From: Vibrio sp. 14G-20
GTDB taxonomy: Bacteria; Pseudomonadota; Gammaproteobacteria; Enterobacterales; Vibrionaceae
Assembly (NCBI RefSeq): GCF_026241515.1
Contig: NZ_JAPHPW010000008.1
Span: 62,001-126,000, forward strand
Direction: 5' to 3'
DNA length: 64,000 bases
Under the pieces are notes generated by a model, which saw only the letters and a program-made list of their open reading frames with translations, was not told the DNA's origin and did not search any database. Both the position numbers and the translations under genes were made by a program. This document shows, piece by piece, positions 54,316 to 63,633 of this stretch. How positions within the stretch are numbered: position 1 is the first letter of the stretch; each line of letters opens with the position of its first letter.

Positions 54316-55625
54316 TAATACTCCACGGCCGTTGTCCACTCGTCTGGAATGTCGACCAGTAGAGCGTTCAATAGAGAGCCTGTCGCGTTCATTACACGGT
54401 ATTTAGCGTACTGTTCAGAGTAATGCGCATCTAAGTAATCTTTACGGGCTTCAAACAATTCGTTTTCAGTGTTAAGCAGGTCAAGGAGCGTACGTTTGCC
54501 GATTCGATATTGTTTCTCATAAGCGATAACGGTTTCTGACGCCGAATCCACGTGATCAGACAAGAAGTTCTTTTGTTGCAACGTCAGGTCCAATGCACTC
54601 CAAGATAGGCGAAGGCCTTCTTCCACTTGTCGATAAGCACGATCTCTTAGATCCTTCGCTTTATTGAGTTGGTAAGCTGCAGCTTCTGAATTAGCACTAT
54701 CGGTACCACCGTTGTAGAGGTTGTATCGCATTCTTAACATTGCCAACGTCTCTTGGCTCGAACCTTCATCGCCTCCCGCATCATCGCGCCATGATTGAGA
54801 TGCCTCGATAGAGAAAGTCGGGTAGTTAACCCCTTTTGATTGTTTGTACTGGAAGTGCGCCGAATCGACATCTGCAGTTGCGACTTTGATTACCGGGTGT
54901 TGGTCCAGAGCATCAACAAGGGCGTCTGATAATGACAGAGGAATCATAGAAATATCGGCTCTTGGGTAAACTAAGCCAAGCGGTTCTTGACCCACTATTC
55001 TTCTAAATTGAGTGTGGGTATCAATTAGGTTGTTCTGTGCGGCTAATAAATTGCCGTGCGCTTTTGCAATCCTAGCTTCTACTTGAGATACATCTGCGGT
55101 TGAGCCTATGCCTGAGACTGCACGTTTTTTGATGTCTTTATAGATTTTCTTGTGGATGGCAAGGTTACTTTCCGAAAGGGCTAAAACTTCAGTTGCTTTG
55201 ACTGCATCCAGGTAGATCTGTGTGACCTCTAGCGCTTTGTCTTCGGCATCCGCGAGTAATTGTAAGCGAACCGATTCCGCTTCTGCGGCAGTACGGTCAA
55301 TATCATTGAGAGTCGACGAACCATCCCACAGCAACTGAGTGAGGGATATGGTGGCTTCCTTTCGTGTAAGGTCAGAGTCCGGGCTCCCGCTACTTTCTGC
55401 TGGGTTTATACCTTCGTAACCAATACCAGCATCAAGATCGATACTCGGCCTATAAGCACCGCCTGCGGCATCATTTCGTTTTTGGACACTCACAAACTCA
55501 TTAAAGATACTCTTTATCTCAGGGTTGGTAGCCAAGGTGATGGCAACGGCCTGTTCTAAAGTTTGAGCAGAGAGTGGAGTTGCAATAGCTAAGCAACAGA
55601 TGATGGGTAATTTAAACAGTCTCAA
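54315..55625 (-). CDS. TolC-family outer-membrane protein (AggA/LapE-like)
   Basis: This 436-residue protein has a signal peptide (1-20, ending LSA) and a TolC/OEP fold: two repeats of long amphipathic helices with short beta strands. It begins QTLEQAVAITLATNPEIKSI and includes QLLWDGSSTLNDID and YNLYNGGTDSANSEAAAYQL. It resembles the AggA/LapE exit ducts of type I secretion systems for RTX adhesins. It is the first gene of the pair with the OmpA lipoprotein. No ABC exporter, membrane-fusion protein or adhesin gene lies within the window on either side. Confidence 0.9.
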   Translation of the reverse strand: MRLFKLPIICCLAIATPLSAQTLEQAVAITLATNPEIKSIFNEFVSVQKRNDAAGGAYRPSIDLDAGIGYEGINPAESSGSPDSDLTRKEATISLTQLLWDGSSTLNDIDRTAAEAESVRLQLLADAEDKALEVTQIYLDAVKATEVLALSESNLAIHKKIYKDIKKRAVSGIGSTADVSQVEARIAKAHGNLLAAQNNLIDTHTQFRRIVGQEPLGLVYPRADISMIPLSLSDALVDALDQHPVIKVATADVDSAHFQYKQSKGVNYPTFSIEASQSWRDDAGGDEGSSQETLAMLRMRYNLYNGGTDSANSEAAAYQLNKAKDLRDRAYRQVEEGLRLSWSALDLTLQQKNFLSDHVDSASETVIAYEKQYRIGKRTLLDLLNTENELFEARKDYLDAHYSEQYAKYRVMNATGSLLNALLVDIPDEWTTAVEY

Positions 55626-56054
55626 AGTAGGTCTCCTTCTACTTTTAAAAGCTCCCGCCTCCTCCCAACTAGCGTTTAACTACGTTTAACTACTTAGTTG
55701 AGAAGGGTATTAAACGAAGCTTAGGACATCTGCTAGAAATTGCTAAGTTTGTTGGCTTTATTTCGAATGTAAGTCTCTATCTCTATTGATTAATTTACCA
55801 GTAGTGACAGGTGGCAAGCTTCGAGTAGATGTGTTGAAAATAAATGCAAGGCTAGAATTCGGCTTGGGCAGAGATTGGTAAACGTTGGTTAGGAGGTTGT
55901 TTGAAATACGTATCTCAGTGAGACCAATGTGCCAAGCGTGGTAGTTCGATTTTTAGGAAAAAATGACAATATATAAAGAATCGATCGCGCTGTTTAGTTT
56001 GTAGTTGTAGCAGTGAAGAAGGGTAAGTAAGGTTTCACCCTAAACAACAAACAA

Positions 56055-56092
56055 AAAAAAGCCCAAACCAACACGGTTTGGGCGGATACAAG
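56055..56092 (-). terminator. Orphan minus-strand terminator
   Basis: GCCCAAACC / GGTTTGGGC with a 5-nt loop. On the minus strand it is followed by eight T. No annotated gene lies upstream on the minus strand, so it marks the end of an unknown short transcript. Confidence 0.75.
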
Positions 56093-56165
56093 TATAGGAG
56101 TTAATAAGGAAAATGCAGTAATTAAGAAAGCAGGGGAGAGACAAGTTTGACGGCCTGTTAAACTT

Positions 56166-56231
56166 CTAAATACTCTGTTTTCTACTTAATTTATGACCCT
56201 CCATTTCTATTTCAGTTCCCAGAAAATTCAT
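56166..56231 (-). CDS. Possible 21-residue small ORF
   Basis: The ATG at 56231 has AAAAAAGGAAAAATTA upstream, a good ribosome binding site. The peptide MNFLGTEIEMEGHKLSRKQSI ends at TAG (56166), 74 nt before the orphan terminator. It is too short to judge by sequence and is offered only because of its ribosome binding site and terminator. Confidence 0.3.
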   Translation of the reverse strand: MNFLGTEIEMEGHKLSRKQSI

Positions 56232-56357
56232 TAATTTTTCCTTTTTTGTAAACATGCATCGATTCAATCGGTTAGTGAATAAAGCGATTAACTGGTACGA
56301 CCAATTTGTGAAAATGTGATGTTGCTTGCTTGTTAAATAAATGTACTAAGCGTATAT

Positions 56358-56375
56358 TTCAAACAGTTGTTTAAT
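56358..56375. promoter_or_regulatory. Candidate PsrA operator upstream of psrA
   Basis: CAAAC-AGTT-GTTTA is a near-perfect match to the PsrA motif known from Pseudomonas and other gammaproteobacteria (CAAAC-N4-GTTTG type). It lies 14 bp upstream of the psrA ATG, so it suggests autoregulation. Confidence 0.6.
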
Positions 56376-56388
56376 ACGAGTGATTGAA

Positions 56389-57018
56389 ATGGCACCAAGA
56401 AGTACAACCAAAGACAAAATCTTAGATGTGGCTGAAGGCTTATTTGCTGAGCACGGTTTTAATGACACCTCTTTACGCACCATTACGGGTAAAGCCAATG
56501 TCAATCTTGCTTCAGTGAACTACCACTTTGGCGACAAGAAGACTCTGGTTCGTGCCGTATTAAATCGATACTTAGAAGCATTTATGCCTGCACTGCAAGA
56601 CGCTTTAGTGAACTTAAACTTGAACGAAACGTATTCTATGAGTGATGTGTTTGAGTCTCTGAGACAGCCGCTAAGAGCACTGAATGATGTAAGGCCAAAT
56701 GGTACGAGTCGATTTATGTTACTCATCGGTCGAGGTTATACGGATGTGCAAGGTCACTTGCGTTGGTTCATTACCACTCGCTACAGCGAAGTACTAACTC
56801 TGTTTACTAGCTCAGTAATGAAAGCCAACCCGAATCTCACTCAAGAACAGTTATTTTGGCGATTGCACTTCACCCTAGGGACTTGTGTATTCACCATGGC
56901 ATCTAGCCAGGCTCTGATAGAAATTGCAGAGAATGACTATGACAGAAAGATAGATGCGAAGGCAGTGGTCGATATTCTCATTCCATATTTGGCCGCTGGC
57001 ATGTCAGCAAAAGAATAA
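56389..57018 (+). CDS. psrA: TetR-family regulator, PsrA-like
   Basis: This 209-residue regulator has an N-terminal TetR HTH (KDKILDVAEGLFAEHGFNDTSLRTITGKANVNLASVNYHFGDKKTL, read in parts, residues 8-50) and an all-helical ligand domain. It lies directly upstream of fadE on the same strand. The psrA-fadE pair is characteristic of Vibrio and Shewanella, where PsrA senses long-chain fatty acids and represses beta-oxidation genes. The ATG at 56389 is used; the frame extends to a GTG at 56380. Confidence 0.8.
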   Translation: MAPRSTTKDKILDVAEGLFAEHGFNDTSLRTITGKANVNLASVNYHFGDKKTLVRAVLNRYLEAFMPALQDALVNLNLNETYSMSDVFESLRQPLRALNDVRPNGTSRFMLLIGRGYTDVQGHLRWFITTRYSEVLTLFTSSVMKANPNLTQEQLFWRLHFTLGTCVFTMASSQALIEIAENDYDRKIDAKAVVDILIPYLAAGMSAKE

Positions 57019-57073
57019 AACAATAAAAAGCAAAATATTCACAAACAATATAGTGAACAAAAGGATCTGAACT

Positions 57074-59356
57074 ATGAGCTCTCTAAGACAAAAATGGGTA
57101 AGTGACCCAGCTTTTAAACTCTTTAAAAAAGTACTACCACCACTATCTAGCACCGAGAAAGAAGCGATGGAAGCGGGTAGCGTGTGGTGGGACGGAGAGC
57201 TGTTTTCTGGTAAACCAGATTTCACTAAGCTTCACCAGTACCCAAAACCTCAGCTGACAGCAGAAGAGCAATCGTTCATGGATAATGAACTTGAAACTTT
57301 GCTCGCTATGCTTGATGACCACAAAATTGTGAAAGAAGACAGAGACCTTCCAGAGGAAGTTTGGAACTTCTTACGCAAAGAGCGTTTCTTCTCGCTAATT
57401 ATCGCGAAAGGGTACGGCGGTCGTGAGTTTTCGGCGCACGCCAACTCTACAATCGTAACCAAGATTGCAACTCGTAGTATCAGTACTGCAGTTTCAGTAA
57501 TGGTTCCAAACTCTCTTGGCCCTGGTGAGCTACTGTCTCACTACGGTACTCAAGATCAAAAAGACTACTGGCTACCACGTCTTGCTGACGGTACAGATAT
57601 CCCATGTTTCGCATTAACAGGCCCTGAAGCGGGTTCCGATGCGGGTGGTATCCCTGATGTCGGCACTGTGTGTATGGGCATGCACGAAGGCAAAGAGACA
57701 CTAGGTATCAAGCTTAACTGGAACAAGCGTTACATTACGCTAGCACCAGTGGCAACGGTACTTGGTCTGGCTTTCAAACTTCACGATCCAGAAAAGCTAT
57801 TGGGTGACAAAGAAGACATTGGGATCACTTGTGCACTTATTCCAGCTGACCACGAAGGTGTTGTGATTGGTGAGCGTCATGATCCACTTGGTCTTGCGTT
57901 TATGAATGGTCCAACTCGCGGTCACGATGTCTTTATTCCTATGGAGTGGCTAATCGGTGGCGCAGATTACGCAGGTAAAGGCTGGCGTATGCTGGTGGAA
58001 TGTCTGTCTGCAGGTCGTGGTATCTCATTACCCGCACTTGGCACGGCGATGGGCCACCTAACAGCGAAAACGACTGGCGCATACGCTTATGTTCGTAAGC
58101 AGTTCGGTATGTCGATTGGTAAGTTTGAAGGTGTTGCAGAGAGCTTAGGCCGTATTGGTGGTTTAACGTATCTATTAGAAGCGACTCGTACGCTGACAAC
58201 CACGTCACTTGATATGAAAGAGAAGCCGGGTATCGTAACGGCTATCGCGAAATATCATATGACAGAGATGGCACGTACTATTTTGAATGACTCAATGGAT
58301 ATCCATTCAGGTCGTGCAATTCAAGATGGCCCAATGAACTACTTGGCAGCGCCTTACCTAGGTATTCCAGTTGCTATCACAGTAGAAGGTGCGAACATCC
58401 TAACTCGTAACCTGATGATCTTCGGTCAAGGTGCGACACGTTGTCACCCATACGTATTGAGCGAAATGGAAGCGGCAGCGAACCCAGATGAGAAGCAAGG
58501 TGCAAAAGACTTTGATAGCTTGTTGTTCAAGCACATCTCACACGCGACTAAAAACACGTTCGGTGCTTTTGGTGCGGCACTAACAGGTTCTAAGTTCATT
58601 AAAGCCGACATGAGCGGTCCGACTAAGCCTTACTACCAAGACTTGACTCGTTTGAGCCGTGCGCTTGCTGTCAGTGCGGATTTCGCAATGCTGACGCTAG
58701 GTGGTGAACTGAAACGTAAAGAGCTTATCTCAGCACGTTTGGGTGATGGTCTAAGTTACCTATACATGGCGTCTGCTGCGCTTAAGAAGTATGAAGACGA
58801 AGGTCGTCAACAAGCTGACCTAGACTACGTCCATTACGCGGTTCAACACTGTTTCCACAATGCGGCGAAGTCGTTACAAGAAGCGTACCGTAACTTCCCG
58901 AACAAGATGGTAGGTAAAGTACTTAAAGGTCTAGTTTTCCCTGTAGGTAACCACTTCGAAAAACCAAGTGATAACCTAACCGTTCAACTAGCAGAGAGCT
59001 TGATGACTCCAGGTGCACACCGTGAACGTTTGACTCACCTTTGTTACATTGGCAAAGAGGAAGATGACAGTGTTGGCCTTATGGAGAATGCTTTCAATGC
59101 GATGTACAGCATTAAACCTTTGGAGCGTAAGATCTTCAAAGCAGTGAAAGAGGGCAAAGTGGCTCGTAAAGGCTTGCTGGCGGATAAACTGGCTCAAGCA
59201 CTTGCTGCTGATGTTCTGACACAAGAAGAAGTCGACCAAATTGTTGCTGCTGATAAACTACGCTACACAGCGATTCAAGTTGACCACTTCAGTCATGACT
59301 TTAGTGAAACTTTGACGCGAAAAGAGTTAAAACCTAAGCTAAATAGCGTTGCTTAG
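57074..59356 (+). CDS. fadE: Acyl-CoA dehydrogenase FadE
   Basis: This 760-residue protein matches FadE: FALTGPEAGSDAGGIPD (FAD/substrate binding), the GMSIGKFEGVAESLGRIGG segment and AITVEGANILTRNLMIFGQGATRCHPY near the catalytic Glu. It catalyses the first oxidation step of fatty-acid beta-oxidation. E. coli FadE (814) has an N-terminal membrane segment that is absent here. It starts 55 nt after psrA with no terminator between them, so psrA and fadE are probably cotranscribed. Confidence 0.93.
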   Translation: MSSLRQKWVSDPAFKLFKKVLPPLSSTEKEAMEAGSVWWDGELFSGKPDFTKLHQYPKPQLTAEEQSFMDNELETLLAMLDDHKIVKEDRDLPEEVWNFLRKERFFSLIIAKGYGGREFSAHANSTIVTKIATRSISTAVSVMVPNSLGPGELLSHYGTQDQKDYWLPRLADGTDIPCFALTGPEAGSDAGGIPDVGTVCMGMHEGKETLGIKLNWNKRYITLAPVATVLGLAFKLHDPEKLLGDKEDIGITCALIPADHEGVVIGERHDPLGLAFMNGPTRGHDVFIPMEWLIGGADYAGKGWRMLVECLSAGRGISLPALGTAMGHLTAKTTGAYAYVRKQFGMSIGKFEGVAESLGRIGGLTYLLEATRTLTTTSLDMKEKPGIVTAIAKYHMTEMARTILNDSMDIHSGRAIQDGPMNYLAAPYLGIPVAITVEGANILTRNLMIFGQGATRCHPYVLSEMEAAANPDEKQGAKDFDSLLFKHISHATKNTFGAFGAALTGSKFIKADMSGPTKPYYQDLTRLSRALAVSADFAMLTLGGELKRKELISARLGDGLSYLYMASAALKKYEDEGRQQADLDYVHYAVQHCFHNAAKSLQEAYRNFPNKMVGKVLKGLVFPVGNHFEKPSDNLTVQLAESLMTPGAHRERLTHLCYIGKEEDDSVGLMENAFNAMYSIKPLERKIFKAVKEGKVARKGLLADKLAQALAADVLTQEEVDQIVAADKLRYTAIQVDHFSHDFSETLTRKELKPKLNSVA

Positions 59357-59370
59357 ATAAAGAAATGATT

Positions 59371-59399
59371 AAAGGCACCTATCAAGGTGCCTTTTTTTG
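59371..59399 (+). terminator. Rho-independent terminator of fadE
   Basis: AAAGGCACCT / AGGTGCCTTT, a 10-bp perfect stem with loop ATCA and a long T run, 14 nt after the stop. Confidence 0.93.
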
Positions 59400-59566
59400 T
59401 TTTTGTCGTAGAAGTCTCAGTAGAAGCGTTAACAAATGGTGACTTAGTCAGCAAATATCAGCTGAGTGCTCCAACCACTTGCATTTTCACCACATTTTTA
59501 CAGAAATTAGATGCCATTTGCGTACGAAACTTTTATCCTTAACCTGATTTTTTAAGGAAGTTGAAT

Positions 59567-60769
59567 ATGATCATCAAACCTCGAATTCGCGGATTCATCT
59601 GTACTACAACACATCCAGTCGGTTGTGAAGCTAATGTAAAAGAACAAATTGCTTACACAAAAGCTCAAGGCCCAATCGCAAACGCACCTAAACGTGTACT
59701 AGTTGTTGGTTCTTCAAGTGGCTACGGCTTGTCTTCACGTATTGCGGCTGCATTTGGTGGCGGCGCTTCAACTATCGGTGTTTTCTTCGAGAAAGCCGGT
59801 ACTGAGAAAAAGCCGGGCACAGCTGGTTATTACAACTCAGCAGCGTTCGATAAGCTTGCTAAAGAAGAAGGCCTGTATTCAAAAAGCCTGAACGGCGATG
59901 CTTTCTCTAACGAAGCGAAACAGAAAACAATTGACCTGATCAAAGAAGATCTAGGCCAAATCGATATGGTTGTGTACTCACTGGCGTCTCCAGTGCGTAA
60001 AATGCCAGAGACTGGTGAAGTGATTCGTTCAGCTCTAAAACCTATCGGTGAAACATACACATCAACGGCTGTTGATACGAACAAAGACCTGATCATCGAA
60101 GCAAGTGTTGAGCCTGCATCTGAAGAAGAGATCAAAGACACTGTTACTGTAATGGGCGGTGAGGATTGGGAACTTTGGATCAACGCTCTATCAGAAGCAG
60201 GTGTTCTAGCTGACGGTTGTAAAACTGTTGCTTACAGCTACATCGGTACTGAACTAACGTGGCCAATCTACTGGGATGGCGCTCTAGGTAAAGCGAAGAT
60301 GGATCTAGACCGTGCAGCATCAGTGCTGAACGAGAAGCTAGGCCAAACTGGCGGTACTGCAAACGTTGCTGTTCTTAAGTCTGTTGTGACTCAAGCAAGC
60401 TCGGCTATCCCTGTTATGCCTCTTTACATCGCTATGGTGTTCAAGAAGATGCGTGAAGAAGGTATCCACGAAGGTTGTATGGAACAGATCTTCCGTATGT
60501 TTAGCCAACGTCTATACAAAGAAGATGGCAGCGTAGCAGAAGTGGATGAAGTGAACCGTCTACGTCTAGACGACCTAGAACTTCGTGACGACATTCAAGA
60601 GCATTGTCGTAACCTATGGCCTCAAATCACAACTGAGAACCTGAAAGAACTGACTGACTACGTAGAGTACAAAGAAGAGTTCTTGAAGCTATTCGGTTTT
60701 GGTGTTGAAGGTGTGGATTACGAAGCTGACGTTGATACAGCGGTTGAATTTGATGTAGCTGACATCTAA
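59567..60769 (+). CDS. fabV: Enoyl-ACP reductase (NADH) FabV
   Basis: This 400-residue protein has the exact length of FabV. It has the [20 protein letters not shown] start, a Rossmann segment [21 protein letters not shown] and the active-site Y235-x8-K244 of the FabV short-chain reductase family. It reduces enoyl-ACP to acyl-ACP in the last step of fatty-acid elongation and is known for triclosan tolerance in Vibrio. The ATG at 59567 has AAGGAAG upstream. The fadE terminator separates it from the beta-oxidation gene. Confidence 0.97.
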   Translation: MIIKPRIRGFICTTTHPVGCEANVKEQIAYTKAQGPIANAPKRVLVVGSSSGYGLSSRIAAAFGGGASTIGVFFEKAGTEKKPGTAGYYNSAAFDKLAKEEGLYSKSLNGDAFSNEAKQKTIDLIKEDLGQIDMVVYSLASPVRKMPETGEVIRSALKPIGETYTSTAVDTNKDLIIEASVEPASEEEIKDTVTVMGGEDWELWINALSEAGVLADGCKTVAYSYIGTELTWPIYWDGALGKAKMDLDRAASVLNEKLGQTGGTANVAVLKSVVTQASSAIPVMPLYIAMVFKKMREEGIHEGCMEQIFRMFSQRLYKEDGSVAEVDEVNRLRLDDLELRDDIQEHCRNLWPQITTENLKELTDYVEYKEEFLKLFGFGVEGVDYEADVDTAVEFDVADI

Positions 60770-60797
60770 TTCGAATAATCGAATCAAACGACAGATA

Positions 60798-60829
60798 AAA
60801 AATAGGCGCTCATTGAGCGCCTATTTTTT
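60798..60829 (+). terminator. Rho-independent terminator of fabV
   Basis: A 14-bp perfect stem (AAAAATAGGCGCTC / GAGCGCCTATTTTT) with a 3-nt loop and T tail, about 30 nt after the stop. Confidence 0.93.
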
Positions 60830-60835
60830 GTCTTA

Positions 60836-60931
60836 AAAGCAGATACGGGATTCGAGTGGCGAGATACGAAGAGATTTAAGAGCAGGTGCGGGATACGAGT
60901 CGCGAGATGCAAAAGCTCTAAGAGCAGGTTT
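60836..60931 (+). repeat. Dispersed repeat elements, second cluster
   Basis: Two full units (60836-60873 and 60880-60917) and the start of a third (60921-60931) share the core GCAGRTRCGGGATWCGAGT followed by (S)CGAGATRCRAA with the 42.6-42.8 kb cluster, here in direct orientation. They lie between the fabV terminator and the ybjL terminator. Confidence 0.8.
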
Positions 60932-60956
60932 GGGGGCGGTGAAAGCTGAGCTGACG

Positions 60957-60997
60957 TAATAAAAAATGCACTAATCCAAAGATGAATTAGTGCATTT
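60957..60997 (-). terminator. Rho-independent terminator of the YbjL-like gene
   Basis: AAATGCACTAAT / ATTAGTGCATTT, a 12-bp perfect stem with a 10-nt loop. On the minus strand it is followed by a T run. It lies 39 nt past the stop at 61036. Confidence 0.88.
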
Positions 60998-61035
60998 AAA
61001 ATATCTAAGCTGGGCTGCTTTTAAAGCAGCAGGCG

Positions 61036-62718
61036 CTAGCTAATGATGATGATAAAAGTACCTGCTAAGGTCATCAATATATTGGCTATCGCATAGGTAC
61101 CTGCATAACCCAGAGCCGGAATGGTTGAGCGAGCATGGTCGTTTACGATGTCCATTGCTGGAGCACAGGTTCGCGCACCAATGATCGCACCAAACAATAG
61201 AGCTCGATTCATCTTCAGCACATAAGCGCCGACCAAGTAAGCGAAGAATACTGGCAGTACACTCACCACCAGAGCAATACCAATGACCTGTGGGCCAACT
61301 TGGGTTAAGTGCTCGAATATCTTGCCACCGGCGCTCAACCCGATACCGACCATAAAGAACATCAAACCCAGGTCTTTGACCATATTCAACGCCCCTTGAG
61401 GCACGTAACCAAAGGTAGGGTGGTTCGCTCGTAGGAAACCAAGCATTATGCCTGATAGAAGCAGGCCAACCGCGTTACCTAGTCCAAACGATACCTGACC
61501 GAATGTCATGGTGATCAAACCAAACAAAATGCCCAGAATGAAGAAGCTACAGAAAGCCATCAAGTCTGCCATTTGGCTGTGGATCGAGATGAAGCCAATT
61601 TTCTCAGCTAAGCCGTGAACACGACTTTTTTCACCACTCACTTGCAGCACGTCACCTTTGGAAAGCACGATGTTTAAGTCCATCGGCATTTCAATTTGAG
61701 CTCGAACTACGCGGTTAAGGAAACAGCCATACTCAGACAAATTGAGGTCTGAAAGACGTTTACCTGCGATATTGTCACTTTTAACGACGATCTCTTCTTC
61801 TACGATACGTAGATCGAGAAGGTTACGGTCGAAGACCTCTTTACCGTTACGGAAACTTGGATCTAGACGAGCGTGGCTGTCTGGGAAACCAACCAATGCG
61901 ATCTCATCGCCTTCTTGCAGAATTGCGTCACCATCTGGATGGGCAAGAATACCGTTACGACGAATACGTTCGATGTAACAGCCTGTTTGGCGATAGATAC
62001 CCAATTCACGCAGGTTCTTACCGTCAGTCCAAGAGATAAGCTCAGGTCCCACACGGTAAGCACGAATGATAGGAAGATAAACCTTACGTTGACCAGATGC
62101 ACCTAAACCACGCTCTTGAGCTATCTGCTCGGCCGAGTCGTGTAGATTTACTTTTTGTAGCTTTGGAATCAATCGAGCGAACATGATCATACTGATTAAA
62201 CCAACCAAGTAAGCCATCGCATAACCGACAGAAAGGTTTTCGATAATCAGGCTCAAGTCCATATTTCTTGGCACTTCAGCAAGCCCAGAATTCAATGCAT
62301 CTTGCGCACCTACAAGGATTGGTGTTGCTGTAAGAGCGCCAGCCATCATGCCGGCAGACAATCCAAAGCCTAGGCCGAGGTAATGACTACTGAAATAGGT
62401 TAGGGCAATAGCCGTAGAAAGTACTACAAGGCTAAGAATTAGGTAATGTTTACCATCTCTAAAGAAGATACCGAAGAAGTTTGGCCCTGCTTCAATGCCA
62501 ACACAGTAGATGAATAACATAAAACCAATGGTGAGTGCATCAGGGTTAAAAGAAAAACCAAGATGTCCCATGACAAGGGAAGTAATCAGAACACCGATTG
62601 AATTACCGAGTTGGAGGCTACCGAAACGAATTTTACCAATGGCTAAACCAATCGATAAAACAACAAAGATGAGGAGAATGGGGTTTTGTTCTAACAGAAA
62701 AACAACGTCGATATTCAC
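61036..62718 (-). CDS. ybjL: YbjL-like AspT/YidE-family transporter
   Basis: This 560-residue protein has the layout of the AspT/YidE family: an N-terminal block of five or six helices, two TrkA-C-type soluble domains (about 205-370, with [19 protein letters not shown] and [22 protein letters not shown]) and a C-terminal membrane block with [14 protein letters not shown]. The length equals E. coli YbjL (561). The family includes aspartate:alanine and succinate exchangers; the substrate here is unknown. It lies next to grxA, as ybjL does in E. coli. Confidence 0.92.
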   Translation of the reverse strand: MNIDVVFLLEQNPILLIFVVLSIGLAIGKIRFGSLQLGNSIGVLITSLVMGHLGFSFNPDALTIGFMLFIYCVGIEAGPNFFGIFFRDGKHYLILSLVVLSTAIALTYFSSHYLGLGFGLSAGMMAGALTATPILVGAQDALNSGLAEVPRNMDLSLIIENLSVGYAMAYLVGLISMIMFARLIPKLQKVNLHDSAEQIAQERGLGASGQRKVYLPIIRAYRVGPELISWTDGKNLRELGIYRQTGCYIERIRRNGILAHPDGDAILQEGDEIALVGFPDSHARLDPSFRNGKEVFDRNLLDLRIVEEEIVVKSDNIAGKRLSDLNLSEYGCFLNRVVRAQIEMPMDLNIVLSKGDVLQVSGEKSRVHGLAEKIGFISIHSQMADLMAFCSFFILGILFGLITMTFGQVSFGLGNAVGLLLSGIMLGFLRANHPTFGYVPQGALNMVKDLGLMFFMVGIGLSAGGKIFEHLTQVGPQVIGIALVVSVLPVFFAYLVGAYVLKMNRALLFGAIIGARTCAPAMDIVNDHARSTIPALGYAGTYAIANILMTLAGTFIIIIS

Positions 62719-62856
62719 AGTGGTCGCTCAATAATTGGCGTGAAACACAGGGTAAGTTTGAGAGGTGAATTGTATCTAAATATAAATAAATTATAAGCGA
62801 TATTTTGCTAATTTACTTTATTTTGACCTTATTCTTATTCCGTATGGAAACTGATC

Positions 62857-62887
62857 ATAAAAAAGCCCGCTACAGTGAGCGGGCTTT
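62857..62887 (-). terminator. Rho-independent terminator of grxA
   Basis: AAAGCCCGCT / AGCGGGCTTT, a 10-bp perfect stem with loop ACAGTG. On the minus strand it is followed by TTTTTATG. It lies 77 nt past the grxA stop. Confidence 0.88.
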
Positions 62888-62963
62888 CTACAAATCGTAC
62901 AGTCTAACGCTTAAATGGGTCAGCTGTTTAAGGCCTTAGCCTAGATTCTCGTGTAATTCTAGC

Positions 62964-63227
62964 TTAGTCGAAAAGACCTAGGTTTTCCTTTGCGTATGCT
63001 TCAAATTCTGTGCAGCCGCCGATGTGGTCTTGGTCGATGAAGATTTGTGGCACTGTGTCTACAGGTTTACCAACAGTCTTCTCTAGATCTGCCTTGCTGA
63101 TACCTTCAGCGTGGATGTCAACGTAACGGTAGTTGAAGTCATCGCGTTTAGCTTTAAGAGTTTCAGCATGCTCTTTTGCACGAACACAGAATGGGCAAGC
63201 AGGGCGACCAAAAATAACTACAAACAT
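62964..63227 (-). CDS. grxA: Glutaredoxin 1
   Basis: This 87-residue protein starts MFVVIFGRPACPFCVRAKE with the dithiol active site C11-P-F-C14. It has the cis-Pro segment TVPQIFIDQDHIGGCTEF. The length and sequence match GrxA (E. coli 85 aa). It reduces ribonucleotide reductase and other disulfides with glutathione. AGGAG precedes the ATG. Confidence 0.96.
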   Translation of the reverse strand: MFVVIFGRPACPFCVRAKEHAETLKAKRDDFNYRYVDIHAEGISKADLEKTVGKPVDTVPQIFIDQDHIGGCTEFEAYAKENLGLFD

Positions 63228-63633
63228 TTAATTTCTCCTAAATACGGGATGAGGCTCGTTAACTCGATTATGTTAACTATTCTTTAGTGAATGCCACTCT
63301 AAATTTCTTAAAACCAACTATGCCTCAATGCCATGGGGAAATAAAGATGGAATTACCTCTTAATACAATAGGTTTTGTCTATCAGAGCAAATAATGGCCA
63401 CAAAAAGGATCCATACTGATTTCTTATGGGTATCTAGATTGATTACCCTTAATTTAAGAGTGTGAATTACCTCTAAAAATACGATATTAATCCATCTTTA
63501 ATGCGACAAGTTGCACCTCGTCAAAAAAAGCTCATACAGAACGAGTCATCTTAATACAGATGCACGATATAAAGGCTAAATTCCAACAACCAAGAGTTCG
63601 CAGTTTTGTTCGGTCATAGGCGCAGGAGGCACC
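63228..63633. other. Intergenic region between grxA and the Fe-ADH gene
   Basis: About 400 bp, AT-rich, with no convincing ORF or repeat. It should contain the grxA promoter (where OxyR control is usual) and the promoter of the dehydrogenase. No site could be assigned. Confidence 0.5.

Larger units (their letters stand above)
55626..56388. other. Long gene-free region between the TolC-family gene and psrA
   Basis: A 763-bp stretch that holds the TolC-family promoter on the left, an orphan terminator and a small ORF on the minus strand (listed separately), and the psrA operator and promoter on the right. Near 55,670-55,700 direct repeats of GTTTAACTA lie between CAACTA and TAGTTG, possibly part of the TolC-family promoter. 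Confidence 0.5.
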
